Shown here in pieces: positions 48,034 through 59,238 of a stretch of DNA of 64,000 nucleotides. Source of the stretch: Anagrus nilaparvatae. Lineage: Eukaryota; Arthropoda; Insecta; Hymenoptera; Mymaridae. Positions within the stretch are counted from its first letter, which is position 1, and each line of letters opens with the position of its first letter. The stretch lies in contig JAKSXM010000007.1 of NCBI GenBank assembly GCA_022575985.1, positions 5,458,501 through 5,522,500 of the forward strand, given 5' to 3'. The notes beneath the pieces were generated by a model. That model was not told where the DNA came from. It made no database searches and worked only from the letters and a program-made list of their open reading frames with translations. The position numbers were made by a program, and so were the translations under genes.

Positions 48034-51000
48034 ATGAAACTTTTAAATATAAATTTAGCAATACTTTTAGTACTTCTTTATTTTAGTAGTAAATTATATT
48101 CACATAAAATTTTCTTTTTTATATTAATTTTGATTTTTCTATCTTTTATTTTAAGGTTCAACTAATGCTCAAGATCAATGTGAAATAGATTTGGAATCAG
48201 GTAATCACATAATTTAAAAATGAAATTGATGCTTTAGTTGTATTTCAAAAAATATAAATATTTTTTTTTCATTCATTATATTATATGTATAGTATTATAT
48301 ATATCAAAACTTTTAATTATTATTGAAATTTTTAATTTTTATTTATCATTTTTAGGACTAGCTACATTAATGCCCAGTTTGATACAGTGTAAGTCAAAAT
48401 AAATGAAAAGTTTCTATAATTTTACATCTACATTAGAGCATGTTTTATTTTTTTGCTCTCTCTATTTTTTTCGGTTATTTTAGTCGTAAAACGCTCCCCC
48501 TTTGCTCCAAAGATTTTTGTTGTCGATTTTACAAACCTGTGGAACGTAGTTCTTGAATTTTCCATATAAATAACAAAATTTTGACTTTTTAGCTTTCTAA
48601 TTTTTTAACGTGCTTCAAAATTTTTTTAAACACTAACCGACAAAAAATGATGTTTAAACTATTAAAAATACCCTATGGTAAATATAAGAAATTATCGCAA
48701 AATTATGAGTTTGTCGTAATCTTACTAGAAAAATTGTATATTTACTAAAATACCCTGCCAACTAGCTGGCACTGAGGTTCCTCAAACAATGGGCTGTAAT
48801 CTTAATTTACAACAAATATTATTGATTACAACCATGCAATTATACATACATTTTTCGTTTTTAGTAGCTGGTAAAGTAGATTATTAAGATCATTTTGTTA
48901 TTAAAGTGAAAATTCTAGCGTCCATGGATTGGTCACGTCGGGGTTAATGGATTTTAAATCATTTTTGCATAATTAAAAAGAAACAAATGTAAAAAAAGCT
49001 AATTTTATTTTTTTTTATAAAAGAAATGGTTGGTAACGATGCGAAAATTACAAATATTCGCTCAATTATTATAAAAAGATAGGAGTTTTTACCAGAATTT
49101 ATAATAATTTCTTATAATTTATTTTCTCAGTGTACTCCTTGCATTTGACCAATCTTCCGCAACAATGATAATAATAATAATAATAATATTTTGTAATAAA
49201 AAAAATAGCCACATTAATTGCTTCAAGATTTTAACATTATTTATATTATTTCTTTTAATCACAAAATAATAAATTATTTAATTCTATAAATTGTTTGATT
49301 CTTTAAAAAATGCCAATATAACTTTTAAATCTTAACTTTAAAATGCAAACATAACCATTTAATATTTTTAGGCTGTTTATTATTTTTTATAATTTCATTA
49401 AGCTGCATACATAAATAAACATAGCAACGAACAAAATAATCCGAGGAAGTCAAAAAGAGGCAAGATTTCCATCATTTTTTCTTGTGTGATATAATTTATA
49501 TCAAAATAAAAAAAAAAATTGTGATCGGTTACAAAAAATTACTATAAACTAAATTTCTAAAACTTGTACTCTCATTAAAATAAATTAGATATGTCAAATA
49601 CGAAAAATAAATTTGATGTTTTATGTATTTTTTTGTAACGAAGATTTTGGAGAAAAAAATTTTCAAAGAATTAATTATCAGATTCAAGATATCGAGTAAA
49701 AACCATACTTTCAAGTATAAGTACTTTCATGGAAATAAATGAGGTATTGCATCCAAATTAAAAAAAAAAAAAGTATTTTGAGATTTTTTTAATAAAAAAA
49801 TTTTTGGAAAAAAAAGTTAGGTATTCGTTCGATAATAAATTGTTTTGGAATATCACTGGTTACAATATTTTAAAATATTAGTACTTTCATAGAATTAAAA
49901 GAGGTATTACACCAAAAAAATATTGCAATTTTTTTTATTTTTCTTTTTTTTTAATTTAGATAATAAAAATTTTGAAAAAATTAAGTATCAATTCCAAAAA
50001 ATTACTGTAAACGAGGTTCTTAAAACTAGTACTTCCATGGAAATAAATTAGGTACTACGTCCAAAAAGAAAAAAAAGTTTCGTATTTTTTGTATTTTTTT
50101 GTGAAAAAAATTTTAGGAAAAAAATTTTCAAATAATTAAGTATCAGATTGGAGATATCAAGTAAAAACCATACTTTCAAGTATAAGTACTTTCATGGAAA
50201 TAAATGAGGTATTACATCCAAAATAAAAAAAAAAGGGGGGGGTTTGAGATTTTTTGATAAAAAAATGTTTGGAAAAAAAATTAGGTCTTAATTCGATAAT
50301 GGTTTTGAAATATCACTAGTTACAATATTTTCAGATAATTGTACTTTCATAGAATTAAATGAGGTATTACACCAAAAAAAAAAAAAATATTGCAGTTTTT
50401 TTTATTTTTATTTTTTTTTAATTTTGACAAAAAAAATTTTGAAAAAATTAAGTATCAGATCCAAAAAATTACAATAAAAAAGGTTCTTAAAAGTAGTACT
50501 TCCATGAAAATAAATTAGGTACTAAGTCCAAAAAGAAAAAAAAAATTGGTATTTTTTGTATTTTTTTGTGAAAAAAATTTTAGAAAAAAAAATTTCAGAA
50601 AATTAAGTATCAGATTCGAGATATAGTGTAAAAACCATACTTTCAAATATAAGTACTTTCATGGAAATAAATGAGGTATTACATCCAAATCAAAAAAAAA
50701 AGGGGGGGGTTTGAGATTTTTTGATAAAAAAATGTTTGAAAAAAAAATTAGGTCTTAATTCGATAATGGTTTTGAAATATCACTAGTTATAATATTTTCA
50801 GATATTAGTACTTTCATAGAATTAAATGAGGTATTACACCCAAAAAAAAAAAAAATATTGCATTTTTTTTAATTTTTCTATTTTTTTAATTTTGACAAAA
50901 AAAATTTTGAAAAAATTAAGTATCAGATCCAAAAAATAACAATAAACAAGGTTCTTAAAACTAGTACTTCCATGGAAATAAATTAGGTACTAAGTCCAAA

Positions 51001-51261
51001 AAGAAAAAAAAAATTGGTATTTTTTGTATTTTTTTGTGAAAAAAATTTTTGAAAAAAAATTTTCAGAAAATTAAGTATCCGATTCGAGATATCATGTAAA
51101 AACCATACTTTCAAATATAAGTACTTTCATGGAAATAAATGAGGTATTACATCCAAATCAAAAAAAAAAAAAAGTACCTCGAGATTTTTTGGTGAAAAAA
51201 TTTTTGAAAAAAAAATTAGGTCTTAATTCCATAATATTTGTGAAATATCACCGATTACATA

Positions 51262-51319
<58 letters not shown>

Positions 51320-53202
51320 GACTTTTTTTAAAAACAGGTTTTTTAGCTTCCTGGGGTCCCAAAACGTGCTTATATGCCAAAAAATAGAAAATCAAATTTT
51401 GACCTAACACAATGGTTCCTCTTTGAGGAACCAAAAATCGTAAATTTACAAAAAATTTGTGATTTTATGATTTTTTTCATAAATGTACAGAAAAATCGTA
51501 AAACAAAAAAAAATCAAACCGACTTATCCAATAAGCGAAATATCCAATTTTATTAATAATTTTATTTTATTTGTCTATAAAAGTCGTCTAACCACTAAGC
51601 AATTATTTAATAACTAAGTAACACAGATATCAAAACTATTTATTATTATGAAATAAATGACTTTTATTTAACATTTTTAGTACTAAATACTATTGGTACT
51701 GCTATGGTTACAATTATAACATCACGTAAGTCAAAATAAATGAAAAGTTCCTATAAGTTTCCATATACATTAGAGTGTGTCTTATTTTTTTACTTTTGAC
51801 AATTGTTGCTTCCATTCATTTTTATATGGATATTTTGGTCATAAAAACCCCTCAGCTCCAAGGAGCTGATTTGGTTTTCGATTCTAAAAACCCGTGCAAC
51901 CGAGCACTTGAAGTTTCCTATTAAAATAACATGGAAATTTTGAGTTTTCAGCTTTTTAATTTTTTATCGGGCTACAAAATTTTTTTAAACACTAACAGAC
52001 AGAAAATGATGTTTAGATTTATAAAAATTGATCATCAAAATTGTAGAAGTCATAGAACAATTTAATTAATCAATATAAAACTTCGATTTTTAAAAATTTT
52101 ATTTTGATAAAATAAAGTGTTCTGGAACTTCTACAATTTTGGTGATGTATTTTTATATGTTTAAACATTATTATCCTTTAGCTAGTTGTTTAAAAAAGTT
52201 TTGAAGCACGTTAAAAAATTAGAAAGCTGAAAACTCAATATTTCCATGTTATTTAAACGGGAAACTTCAAGTGATCGGTTCCACGGGTTTTTAAAACAGA
52301 AAACCAAAATCTTTGGAGATAAGGGGTTTTTATTACCAAAGTATCCGAAAAAAAATGGAGGGAAACAAAAAAAATAAGATACACCCTAATGTACATGAAA
52401 AAACTAAAAATATAAAATAAATTTTTTTTTTTAATGCAGTTTTAACATTTTTTTTAGTTGGTAGGCAAGGTCTTGGTCAATCACTTCGTAGAATCAGTTA
52501 AGTTTTTATTTTAAGTAACTTGCATTAAGAAATAAGAATGTTTTACAAACATTTCTCTAATAATTATATTCAATATTGATTTATAAGAACGAAAAATATA
52601 TTTTAACGTTGATTACCTAAAATTAAATCAAGTGTATGCATGGATTTCATCTACTGGACTCCATCTCTGTTTAACACACAACAAGACGGTTTATTAAATT
52701 ATTTTATTTATATGGACCATAATTTTATACCGCAGGCAAAACCCAATCATGCGTTGCTCAGTAAAAATATATTTTGTCGTCTAAGATAAATGAAAGATAC
52801 CCAAAAGTACACTGAAAAATATCTGGTTGCAGCAATCGAAAAAATGTGCGTTATCCCTACCGAAGTGTTTTATACCTTTTAACGTTACTATTGGCATAAA
52901 ATCTAAATAAAATATCTCATAAAATCTTTTTGCAAACGTTTCAAAAAAAAAAAGTTTTTTCTGCCACAAATAGTTTTTTTTCAGTGTAGATCAGATTTTT
53001 GATACATTGGGTAGTTTAAATTAAAAATTTTAGCTGAATTTTTACTAAAATAGTTTTTTTTTTTTAGTGGAAGAAGTTATGACAGCAGTAGAGCAAATGG
53101 AAATGAGTAGATAATTTTTTCCTTATTTACTTTTCATTAGAGAAAACTTTATAACATAAATAAATCTTTTCAGCTATACCATCATCCTGTAGAAATGCTT
53201 AA
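48034..53202 (+). CDS. Gene B: small secreted two-cysteine protein, seven micro-exons
   Basis: Exons 48034-48088, 48156-48200, 48356-48388, 51681-51725, 52458-52496, 53068-53106, 53174-53202; 285 nt, 94 residues, all introns phase 1. The signal peptide differs from gene A at one residue (LLVLLYFS against LLVFLYFS). SSTNAQ and the first cysteine (DQC) are shared, as is the C-terminal (I/V)P(S/A)SC. Between the cysteines the sequence is hydrophobic and different (GLATLMPSLIQ, GTAMVTIITS, VMTAVEQMEM). One exon more than gene A. Intron 3 is enlarged by repeat X. Poly(A) signal AATAAA at 53270-53275. No recognised domain; function unknown. Confidence 0.75.
48432..48670. mobile_element. Partial TTAGAGTGT MITE after exon 3 of gene B
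   Basis: Begins TTAGAGCATGTTTTATTTTT, about 40 bp after the donor, as in gene A and after exon 4 of gene B; the second half is missing. Confidence 0.65.
49560..51200. repeat. Higher-order tandem repeat (155 bp x 3 types, 469 bp period)
   Basis: Monomer cores at about 49711, 49870, 50025, 50180, 50340, 50490, 50650, 50810, 50960, 51115. The core GTACTTTCATGGAAATAAAT of type 1 recurs at 49711, 50180, 50650 and 51115, giving spacings of 469, 470 and 465. Confidence 0.85.
51263..51316. repeat. (CA)n microsatellite
   Basis: More than 20 perfect CA units at the edge of repeat X. Confidence 0.95.
51770..52389. mobile_element. Full-length TTAGAGTGT foldback MITE (620 bp) in intron 4 of gene B
   Basis: Two arms of about 290 bp in inverted orientation (51770 to about 52060, and about 52095-52389), ends TTAGAGTGTGTCTTATTTTT and complement. 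The copy in gene A is a shortened version. Confidence 0.8.
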
Positions 53203-53269
53203 AAAAGGCTTAAATATCATGAATTTCTTGTATGTGTATTGAATGCACAGAAAATTTATTTACTACGTA

Positions 53270-53275
53270 AATAAA
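53270..53275 (+). terminator. Poly(A) signal of gene B
   Basis: AATAAA 68 bp after the stop, in a conserved block shared with gene A. Confidence 0.65.
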
Positions 53276-53397
53276 ATATATATTACAAGATTTTCACGAT
53301 GTTTTTATTAAAAAATTATTAGTACCTAATTTTCTCCTGACAAAATTTTATAAGAAAATAGTTTTAATTTTAAATCAAAATATTTGATTTTTGAGTT

Positions 53398-53500
53398 AAC
53401 AATTATTATTTCCTTTATTTTTTCAATAAATTGCCCAAGTTTCGAGGACTTTCAATGTTCATTATCAAGGCTAAAAATTTATAATATTTTACAATTTTAT
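53398..53500 (-). mobile_element. Penelope-like terminal fragment, family 2 (3' of gene B)
   Basis: GTTAACAATTATTATTTCC, then AGTTTCGAGGACTTTCAATG, as at 40286; at the same distance downstream of the gene as in copies A and C. Confidence 0.55.
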
Positions 53501-53589
53501 AAAAAAAATTTTTTACAATTTCATATTTAAGATATTTTTAAATAATTAAATCAAAACACATTTAATTTTAATTTATTTATTGATCCTTC

Positions 53590-54240
53590 TTTTTACAACT
53601 TTCATTATTTAAAATTAATTTTACCGTATTAAATACCCAGATAGAATCTACTTAAGTCATCCGGACCAAGATTATGCGTAACTGATTTCTTTATCATATA
53701 AATCCTGTTCAGTTACTGATCAGTATTGTCACGGTTAATTTCATCAGGGACTGAAGACGCGTGCGCAGTTGTTGAAAGATTTTTTATTCTTTAATTATTT
53801 TTAAGATAGAAAGGTTATGTTTAAGTAAAAATATTTTTATTTTGTAATCAAAACTATGCGGTGATAAAATAATTAATTGAAGGAAAAGAATTTATAATGG
53901 TTTTTATAAAGTATGGACGGATATACCTATAAATACAAAGAATCTAATATACTTTGAAAAGTACTTATAATTTTTTTAATTATACAACCAGTGTAGTCCT
54001 CGAAATTAACAAGGTAGTAGTGTCTTTCTGGCACATATATGTCTGCACGAATTTCAGATGATAAAAAAGAAATTCTTATACAACCTATCTTACCTCAACC
54101 ATCGTGCGCGCCTTTCCTTCATTGTGTTTTTTGTGCTTGGAGGTGTCGCAAGTTTTTTAGTGTCACGTTTCTTTTCGAATTTCTAAACGCAGTTTTATAT
54201 TAATTTTTTATATTAGTTTTTATTTATTTTTTCCTTTATA
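53590..54240. other. Unannotated interval
   Basis: AT-rich sequence between the gene B locus and the gag-like relic; no gene or element end recognised. Confidence 0.5.
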
Positions 54241-55735
54241 ATGTAAAAAATAAAAAGAAGAAGAGCGGGCGATTAAAAGAAAAATTAAAGAAATGAGAAG
54301 ACAGCTTCTCTTCCTTTAGAAAGCAAAAAAGAAGAGGAAGCGTTCTCGCGAACGTTCGAGAACACGTACAAGATCGCGTGTTTCTAGCTCATCTCCAAAT
54401 CACTCACCATCCTCTTTTCCATCCAGAAATCATAGTTATAGTGATCATATTCGTAAAAGTGGGTCCAGGAGTCTCATTGCTGATAGTCGGGATCGAAGTT
54501 TTTCGAGAACTTTCGATGAGAGGATCGCGTCAGATTAAAATCAAAAGGAGACGGCTGGTGAATTGGACTCTTCTCTTTTTGGCATATAAACTGCCTCTGT
54601 TAGCTCTTTTTTGTACATTTTGGCAAGAAAAAATGGAAATGCAATACAATTAAGATTTATTGTTTAAAATTATGCGTGAATTTTATCGTCTCACGTTCGG
54701 AGTGTGTATCGTTTGTGTATATACAAAACTATTAAGTTTATATTAAGTTCATACGTCAGGTGAAATTTTAAATGGCGGGAATTTTTTATTTAACGCCTGG
54801 CTACAGACTTACGTTTGGAGTGCGTATGAATAATAATTATAATTATGGTAATAATAATAACATCAATAATAATTATTATTTTTATGCATATTCATGCATA
54901 TTATCTTTTTTGAAATATATTTTATTTTGTTTATCTTTGGTTTTCACCTTTTTCTAGATAGTAGAGAAGAGGGTATACGATCAGTACTTGCTGATGTAGA
55001 CCCTGCCAAGGGTGCAGAAGGAATTCCGGACGGTTTACTAGAAGTATTAGGTGAGAAACCAATTGAGGGTCAGAACTATTATTTGTAATTAAAGGAGGAT
55101 TTACCCACTAGATGGATTGATTGGCGTACAAATGGCGTCAAACTTGAAGAATGGACTGAATTGTTAGACAAGTACCCTCGCAATTTAGAAACCTGTTATA
55201 TGGAAGCTTCTATTCTGAATGCAGAAATCAAACTATTTTTAACTGAAAAGGCTGAGAAAAGAGATAATTATTTAGTAGTTGAGCAGAATTCGATCGGTTC
55301 TACTTTAATTGCTATAGTCAGCGCTATATCAATGATTTTAAAGGACGATGAAGAGGAGATTGATACCAATAAACTTTTAAGATTCATTTGGTACGCTGCT
55401 TAGTTAATGGTGGATGCGCACCATAAGTTATCAAATTCTAGAAGATCATTTATTTTTCCAATAGTTAAAACGAAGAAAAAACCTGTTTAGGAAGGTTCTA
55501 ATAAATATTTGTTTAGCGAGAGTTTAGGAGAATCTATGAAAGTAGCAGAAGCACTGGAAAAAGCTGGTAAAAGTTTATTGCCTCAAAAACCTAGTTCTAA
55601 TAAGGAACGTTTAAACGGATCAGGCCCCTCTAGAAGCTTTCCAAACCAGTTCCGAGGGGGCCGCAGAACGTTTGGGTCGTTGAGCCAAAGAAAGATTCCA
55701 ACAGATCTCACAAGAGCAAGAAGTAAATAAGGTAC
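54240..55735 (+). pseudogene. Decayed gag-like ORF, probably of a DIRS-type retrotransposon
   Basis: An Arg/Ser-rich head (RKRSRERSRTRTRSR, about 54330-54380) is followed, after a non-coding gap of about 430 bp, by a broken frame: GLLEVLGEKP, TRWIDWRTNGVKLEEW, ELLDKYPRN, LNAEIKLFLTEKAEKRDNYL, then LMVDAHHKLSNSRRSF and a basic tail. The order (wedge of YP..N, EIK..LTE..KRD, DxHH..S..RR.F) resembles gag-like proteins of DIRS-group elements. In-frame stops at about 55086, 55401 and 55488. Assignment rests on recollection of the family. Confidence 0.45.
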
Positions 55736-56696
55736 AGGCTGGTCATTTGAAAAACTTCTATAGTGATTGGGCTTGTCTTATTAAAGACTTATATATATAA
55801 ATATATATTTATTAACAAGAGTAAAATAGTTATAGTTAATTCATACTAATGTAACACGGTTGGATAGAGACAATTTTTAATAAATTTGAAGGTACATCCG
55901 AGATTTCAATGAATTTTGATGGTAGGGTACCTAAAGATGCTAAAAAAGAAAAAAAGCCGTTTGGCGTTTTTTTTGCCCAATATAGTGCTATCTCGGTGAA
56001 TATATTCAAAAATACGTTTGAAAAAGAAATAATGACTTCTATATCTTACAAATTTAATTTTAATATACTAGAATATAAAAGAAATGTTAAATTTATACAT
56101 TTTACTGTATTTTTAACTCATCTGCGCGGACCCAGATTTAATGGATGTTCATTGAGACTATAAAAAACTACATAACCGGGACAAGATGTGTTTTTGTTGG
56201 AGCATATTTACATGACGATTGCTTCTATCATTTTTCTAGATTACATAGGGTCTTGAAGCTGTTTTTGGACACTTTTCTGGAGTTGAAACTGTGATTTTTT
56301 CGTATTTGATGAAAAAACTAAGCTTAAGATAAAAATACGCTCCGAGTAACGAGATTCCATTCGGGGTATGAGCAAGAAAAAGGGGGTTCGATATTTTTCG
56401 GGGATTGTAACTTAAGAGATGCTAGTTTTGAATTTACGCACGCGTAACGTTGACCGAGTCAATTTTACGCAGTACGCTTGCGTAATAATTTCTCCAAGTT
56501 GAATTACACTGTACCCATACGTAATAAATCGTCGAAATAAATCTTCTTTATTTTTGAAATTTTGATATTTTTTCCCTCAAGTTACAAACCCCTTAAAATA
56601 GCAAACCCCCTTTTTCTTATTGATACTTCCGAAGAAAGCTTCTTACCAGGGGAGAATCATCCCCCTAATATGGGTTACAACTATTAAGATGGAACA

Positions 56697-57403
56697 ATAT
56701 CATATTTGCTGGGGACTTAAATGCCAGGGCCATGGAATGGGGAATGCCAACCACGAACCGTAGGGGAACGTTGATCCTAGAGATGGCCGCTAGAACTGAT
56801 CTGGTGGTCATGAACTCTGGGAACAATCCAACCTACGTAAGGCCAGGCTTTGGCGAATCGATCCCTGATGTCACTTTTGCCTCAGCCGGGCTGGCAGGAA
56901 GAGTGGGCGGTTGGAGGGTGATGGATGGAGCCAATGGCAGCGATCACAATTACATCACCTTCAAAGTGCGTGATAGGGTTGTTAATCGGCCCCCGTACAA
57001 AAAGCGCCCACTAGGCTGGAATGTGTCAAAGATGGACGAGGACAGATTTGTGGATTATCTTCGCGAAGAGTTCTCGTCTATCCCAGCCTGGCATGGAGGA
57101 CCGACCACCCCGCGAGAAGCAGAGACCCTTGTCAAGAGGGTAACTGCTCTTCTGAGGGGAGTCTGCGATGCCTCTATGCCGCGTAAACGGCCCTGGAAGG
57201 GTAAAAGAAGCGTGTACTGGTGGAATGAAGAAATTGCGGAGCTTAGACGTGGCGGGTCTGTCACGGCGCACGCAGAAGACGGCAAAGAGCGCATGTTGAT
57301 GATGTCAACAGCCACCCGTGGGGCCTGGGATATAAGGTTGTCATGGGCAAACTTAAGTCCGGATGTGACAACACGATGGATGAAGCAGCGACCAAAAGAA
57401 TAG
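56697..57403 (+). pseudogene. R1-clade endonuclease, C-terminal half
   Basis: Enters in frame as IIFAGDLNARAMEWG (the GDFN-type motif with catalytic Asp), then PDVTFAS and SDHNYITF, the closing APE-endonuclease motifs. It runs into the linker to the RT (RKRPWKGKRSVYWWNEEI) and ends at 57403. The frame of the RT starts in another phase near 57343, after a deletion or frameshift. Confidence 0.88.
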
Positions 57404-58617
57404 TGGACGCTCTCTTCCCGGATCATACAAACCAACAACACCCTGCTTTAGATGTCCCGAGGGAGCAAGTTCCGCTATTTATCGAGGCGGAGATGCTTCA
57501 GGCAATTAGGGCAATGAAAAATTGGAAAGCGCCAGGACCAGACGGAATACCCGCGGAAGCCCTTAAGGCGGCTGGAAAGGTAATCCCTGGTCTCCTGCTT
57601 GGCATGTTTAACGCGTGCCTCGTGGCAGGCGCCTTTCCAAGGGACTGGAAAGTGGCCCGTCTGGCTCTGATAAGCAAGGGAAAGGGTGAACCAGGATCTC
57701 CATCATCTTACAGACCATTGTGTATGTTAAATACCATTGGCAAGGTGATGGAGAGCATGGTCAGAGGAAGATTGCGGCAGGCAATTAGGGAAGCGGGTGA
57801 CCTTAGCGACGACCAACATGGCTTTCGTGAGGGGCGTTCCACGAACGGTGCCATCGAGCAGGTCGTGAAGGTGGTTATGAGGGCCAGACAAGTGCGGACG
57901 GATATTAAACCGGACGTCCTGCTTGTCACGTTGGATGTGAAAAACGCATTCAACTCGGCTAAGTGGGACGATATGTTGCCCTCCCTCGAGCAGGTATTCA
58001 GAGTTCCGGATTATCTGAGAAATATACTCAGAGATTACCTCCGGGGCCGATACCTGCGCTGGGACACGCTCGATGGCACAAGAGATAAAGTATTAAGCGT
58101 AGGCATAGCGCAGGGTTCAGTTCTGGGTCCTGATCTGTGGAATGCCTTTTACGACGGCTTGCTAAAGATTGAGCTTCCGGATGGATGCTCCATGATCGAA
58201 TACGCGGATGACATTGCTCTAACCATAACAGCTCGAGAGCCAGAGGACCAGCAGAATACCTTGGATGAGGCCATGCGCCTTATCAATAGCTGGATGTCGG
58301 ATCACGGACTAAGACTGGCAGTCCCGAAAACGGAGATTGTCCTTCTGACCCGGAGAAGGGTTGATACCATATTCGGCGTCAGCTTTGATGACGGAGGTAA
58401 TCCCCTTATGATCCAGACCAAACCATCGGTCAAATATTTGGGGGTCTTCTTGGATAACAAGTTGACCTACAATAGACAATTCCAGCAGGCCTGTGAAAAG
58501 GCTGGCCGGGTGACAAAGTCCCTCTCGTGGCTAATGACGAACATCGGCGGTCCCAGATCAGAGAAGAGGAGGCTGTTGATGACGACAGTCAACTCGATCT
58601 TGCTCTACGGTGCATAG
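57343..58617 (+). pseudogene. R1-clade reverse transcriptase
   Basis: Motifs in order: WKAPGPDGIPAEALK, SYRPLCMLNTIGKVME, DDQHGFREGRSTNGAI, LLVTLDVKNAFNSAKWDD, GIAQGSVLGPDLWN, IEYADDIALTITA (catalytic YADD near 58200), KPSVKYLGVFLDNKLT. Ends at TAG 58615-58617 in SILLYGA-stop-VWAD, a single-base change in an otherwise intact frame. Confidence 0.93.
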
Positions 58618-59238
58618 GTGTGGGCGGACAATGTCCGGATAAAAAAGTACTGCAAGAAACTAAAGGCAGTACAGAGGCAGGGGGCACTTCGAATCGCTTG
58701 CTCGTACAAGACAGTATCAGAGCCAGCGATCCAGGTGGTGGCTCGGGTGATTCCCATCGACCTGCTTGCCTTGGAAAGGCAGGCGATCTATAACCGTGAG
58801 GAAGAAGAGCGCGACGTAGCTTCCGTTCGCGCTCGCTCAATTTTGGAATGCTGGCAGTATAGGTGGAATGGTGACCCGAGGGGACGTTGGACGCACCGCC
58901 TTATCATCGATTTGGAAAGCTGGATGAACCGTGATCATGGAGAGGTAGACTTCTACCTCACACAGTTCCTAACTGGTCATGGTTATTTCCGCGATATGCT
59001 TTTCAAGTGGAGCAAGGTGACATCTCCGGAATGCTTGCATTGCCCGGGCGAGCTGGATACCGCTGAGCACACCTTTTTTGGGTGTCCTCACTTCGCTGAA
59101 GGGCGACCGCCCTTCGATGAATGGAGGCCGGAAGTAGTCGTCCCGGAAATGCTGCGCAGTGCCGCTAACTGGTACAGTGTGGCAGAGTACGTACGGGCGA
59201 CACTGATTGGAAAAAAGGAGGAAGGTTTCCTCTCGTAG
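58618..59238 (+). pseudogene. R1-clade pol C-terminal domain
   Basis: Continues the same frame after the TAG: VWADNVRIKK, VQRQGALRIACSYKTVS, VIPIDLLALERQAIY, and the Cys-His motif CLHCPGELDTAEHTFFGC near 59034-59090. The 3' UTR follows (59239-59526). Confidence 0.9.

Larger units (their letters stand above)
48764..51434 (-). repeat. Dispersed repeat X, long inverted copy in intron 3 of gene B
   Basis: Reverse of 33357-34625: starts ACCCTGCCAACTAGCTGGCA and ends at TTCCTCTTTGAGGAACC. About 650 bp of unrelated sequence interrupts it at about 48866-49520. Confidence 0.75.
47078..53390 (+). repeat. Locus duplication, copy B
   Basis: Direct repeat of the gene A locus: upstream kilobase, promoter, introns and 3' UTR. 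Longer mainly because of repeat X and a second exon-intron-MITE unit in the middle of the gene. Confidence 0.85.

Noticed and set aside
49560..51200. CRISPR-like regularly spaced repeats
   Set aside because: The period is a full 155 bp monomer with no unique spacers; it is a higher-order tandem repeat in a eukaryotic genome.
51129..51407. Frame rich in His-Thr repeats
   Set aside because: It comes from the (CA)n microsatellite.
28308..53390. Integrated polydnavirus (bracovirus) segment carrying secreted genes
   Set aside because: Small secreted genes with introns prompted the idea, but no direct-repeat junction motif or viral structural gene was seen, and the duplication ends in ordinary transposon sequence.
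57026..57953. Minus-strand frames opposite the R1 pol
   Set aside because: Antisense shadows of a GC-rich coding region with clear plus-strand motifs.
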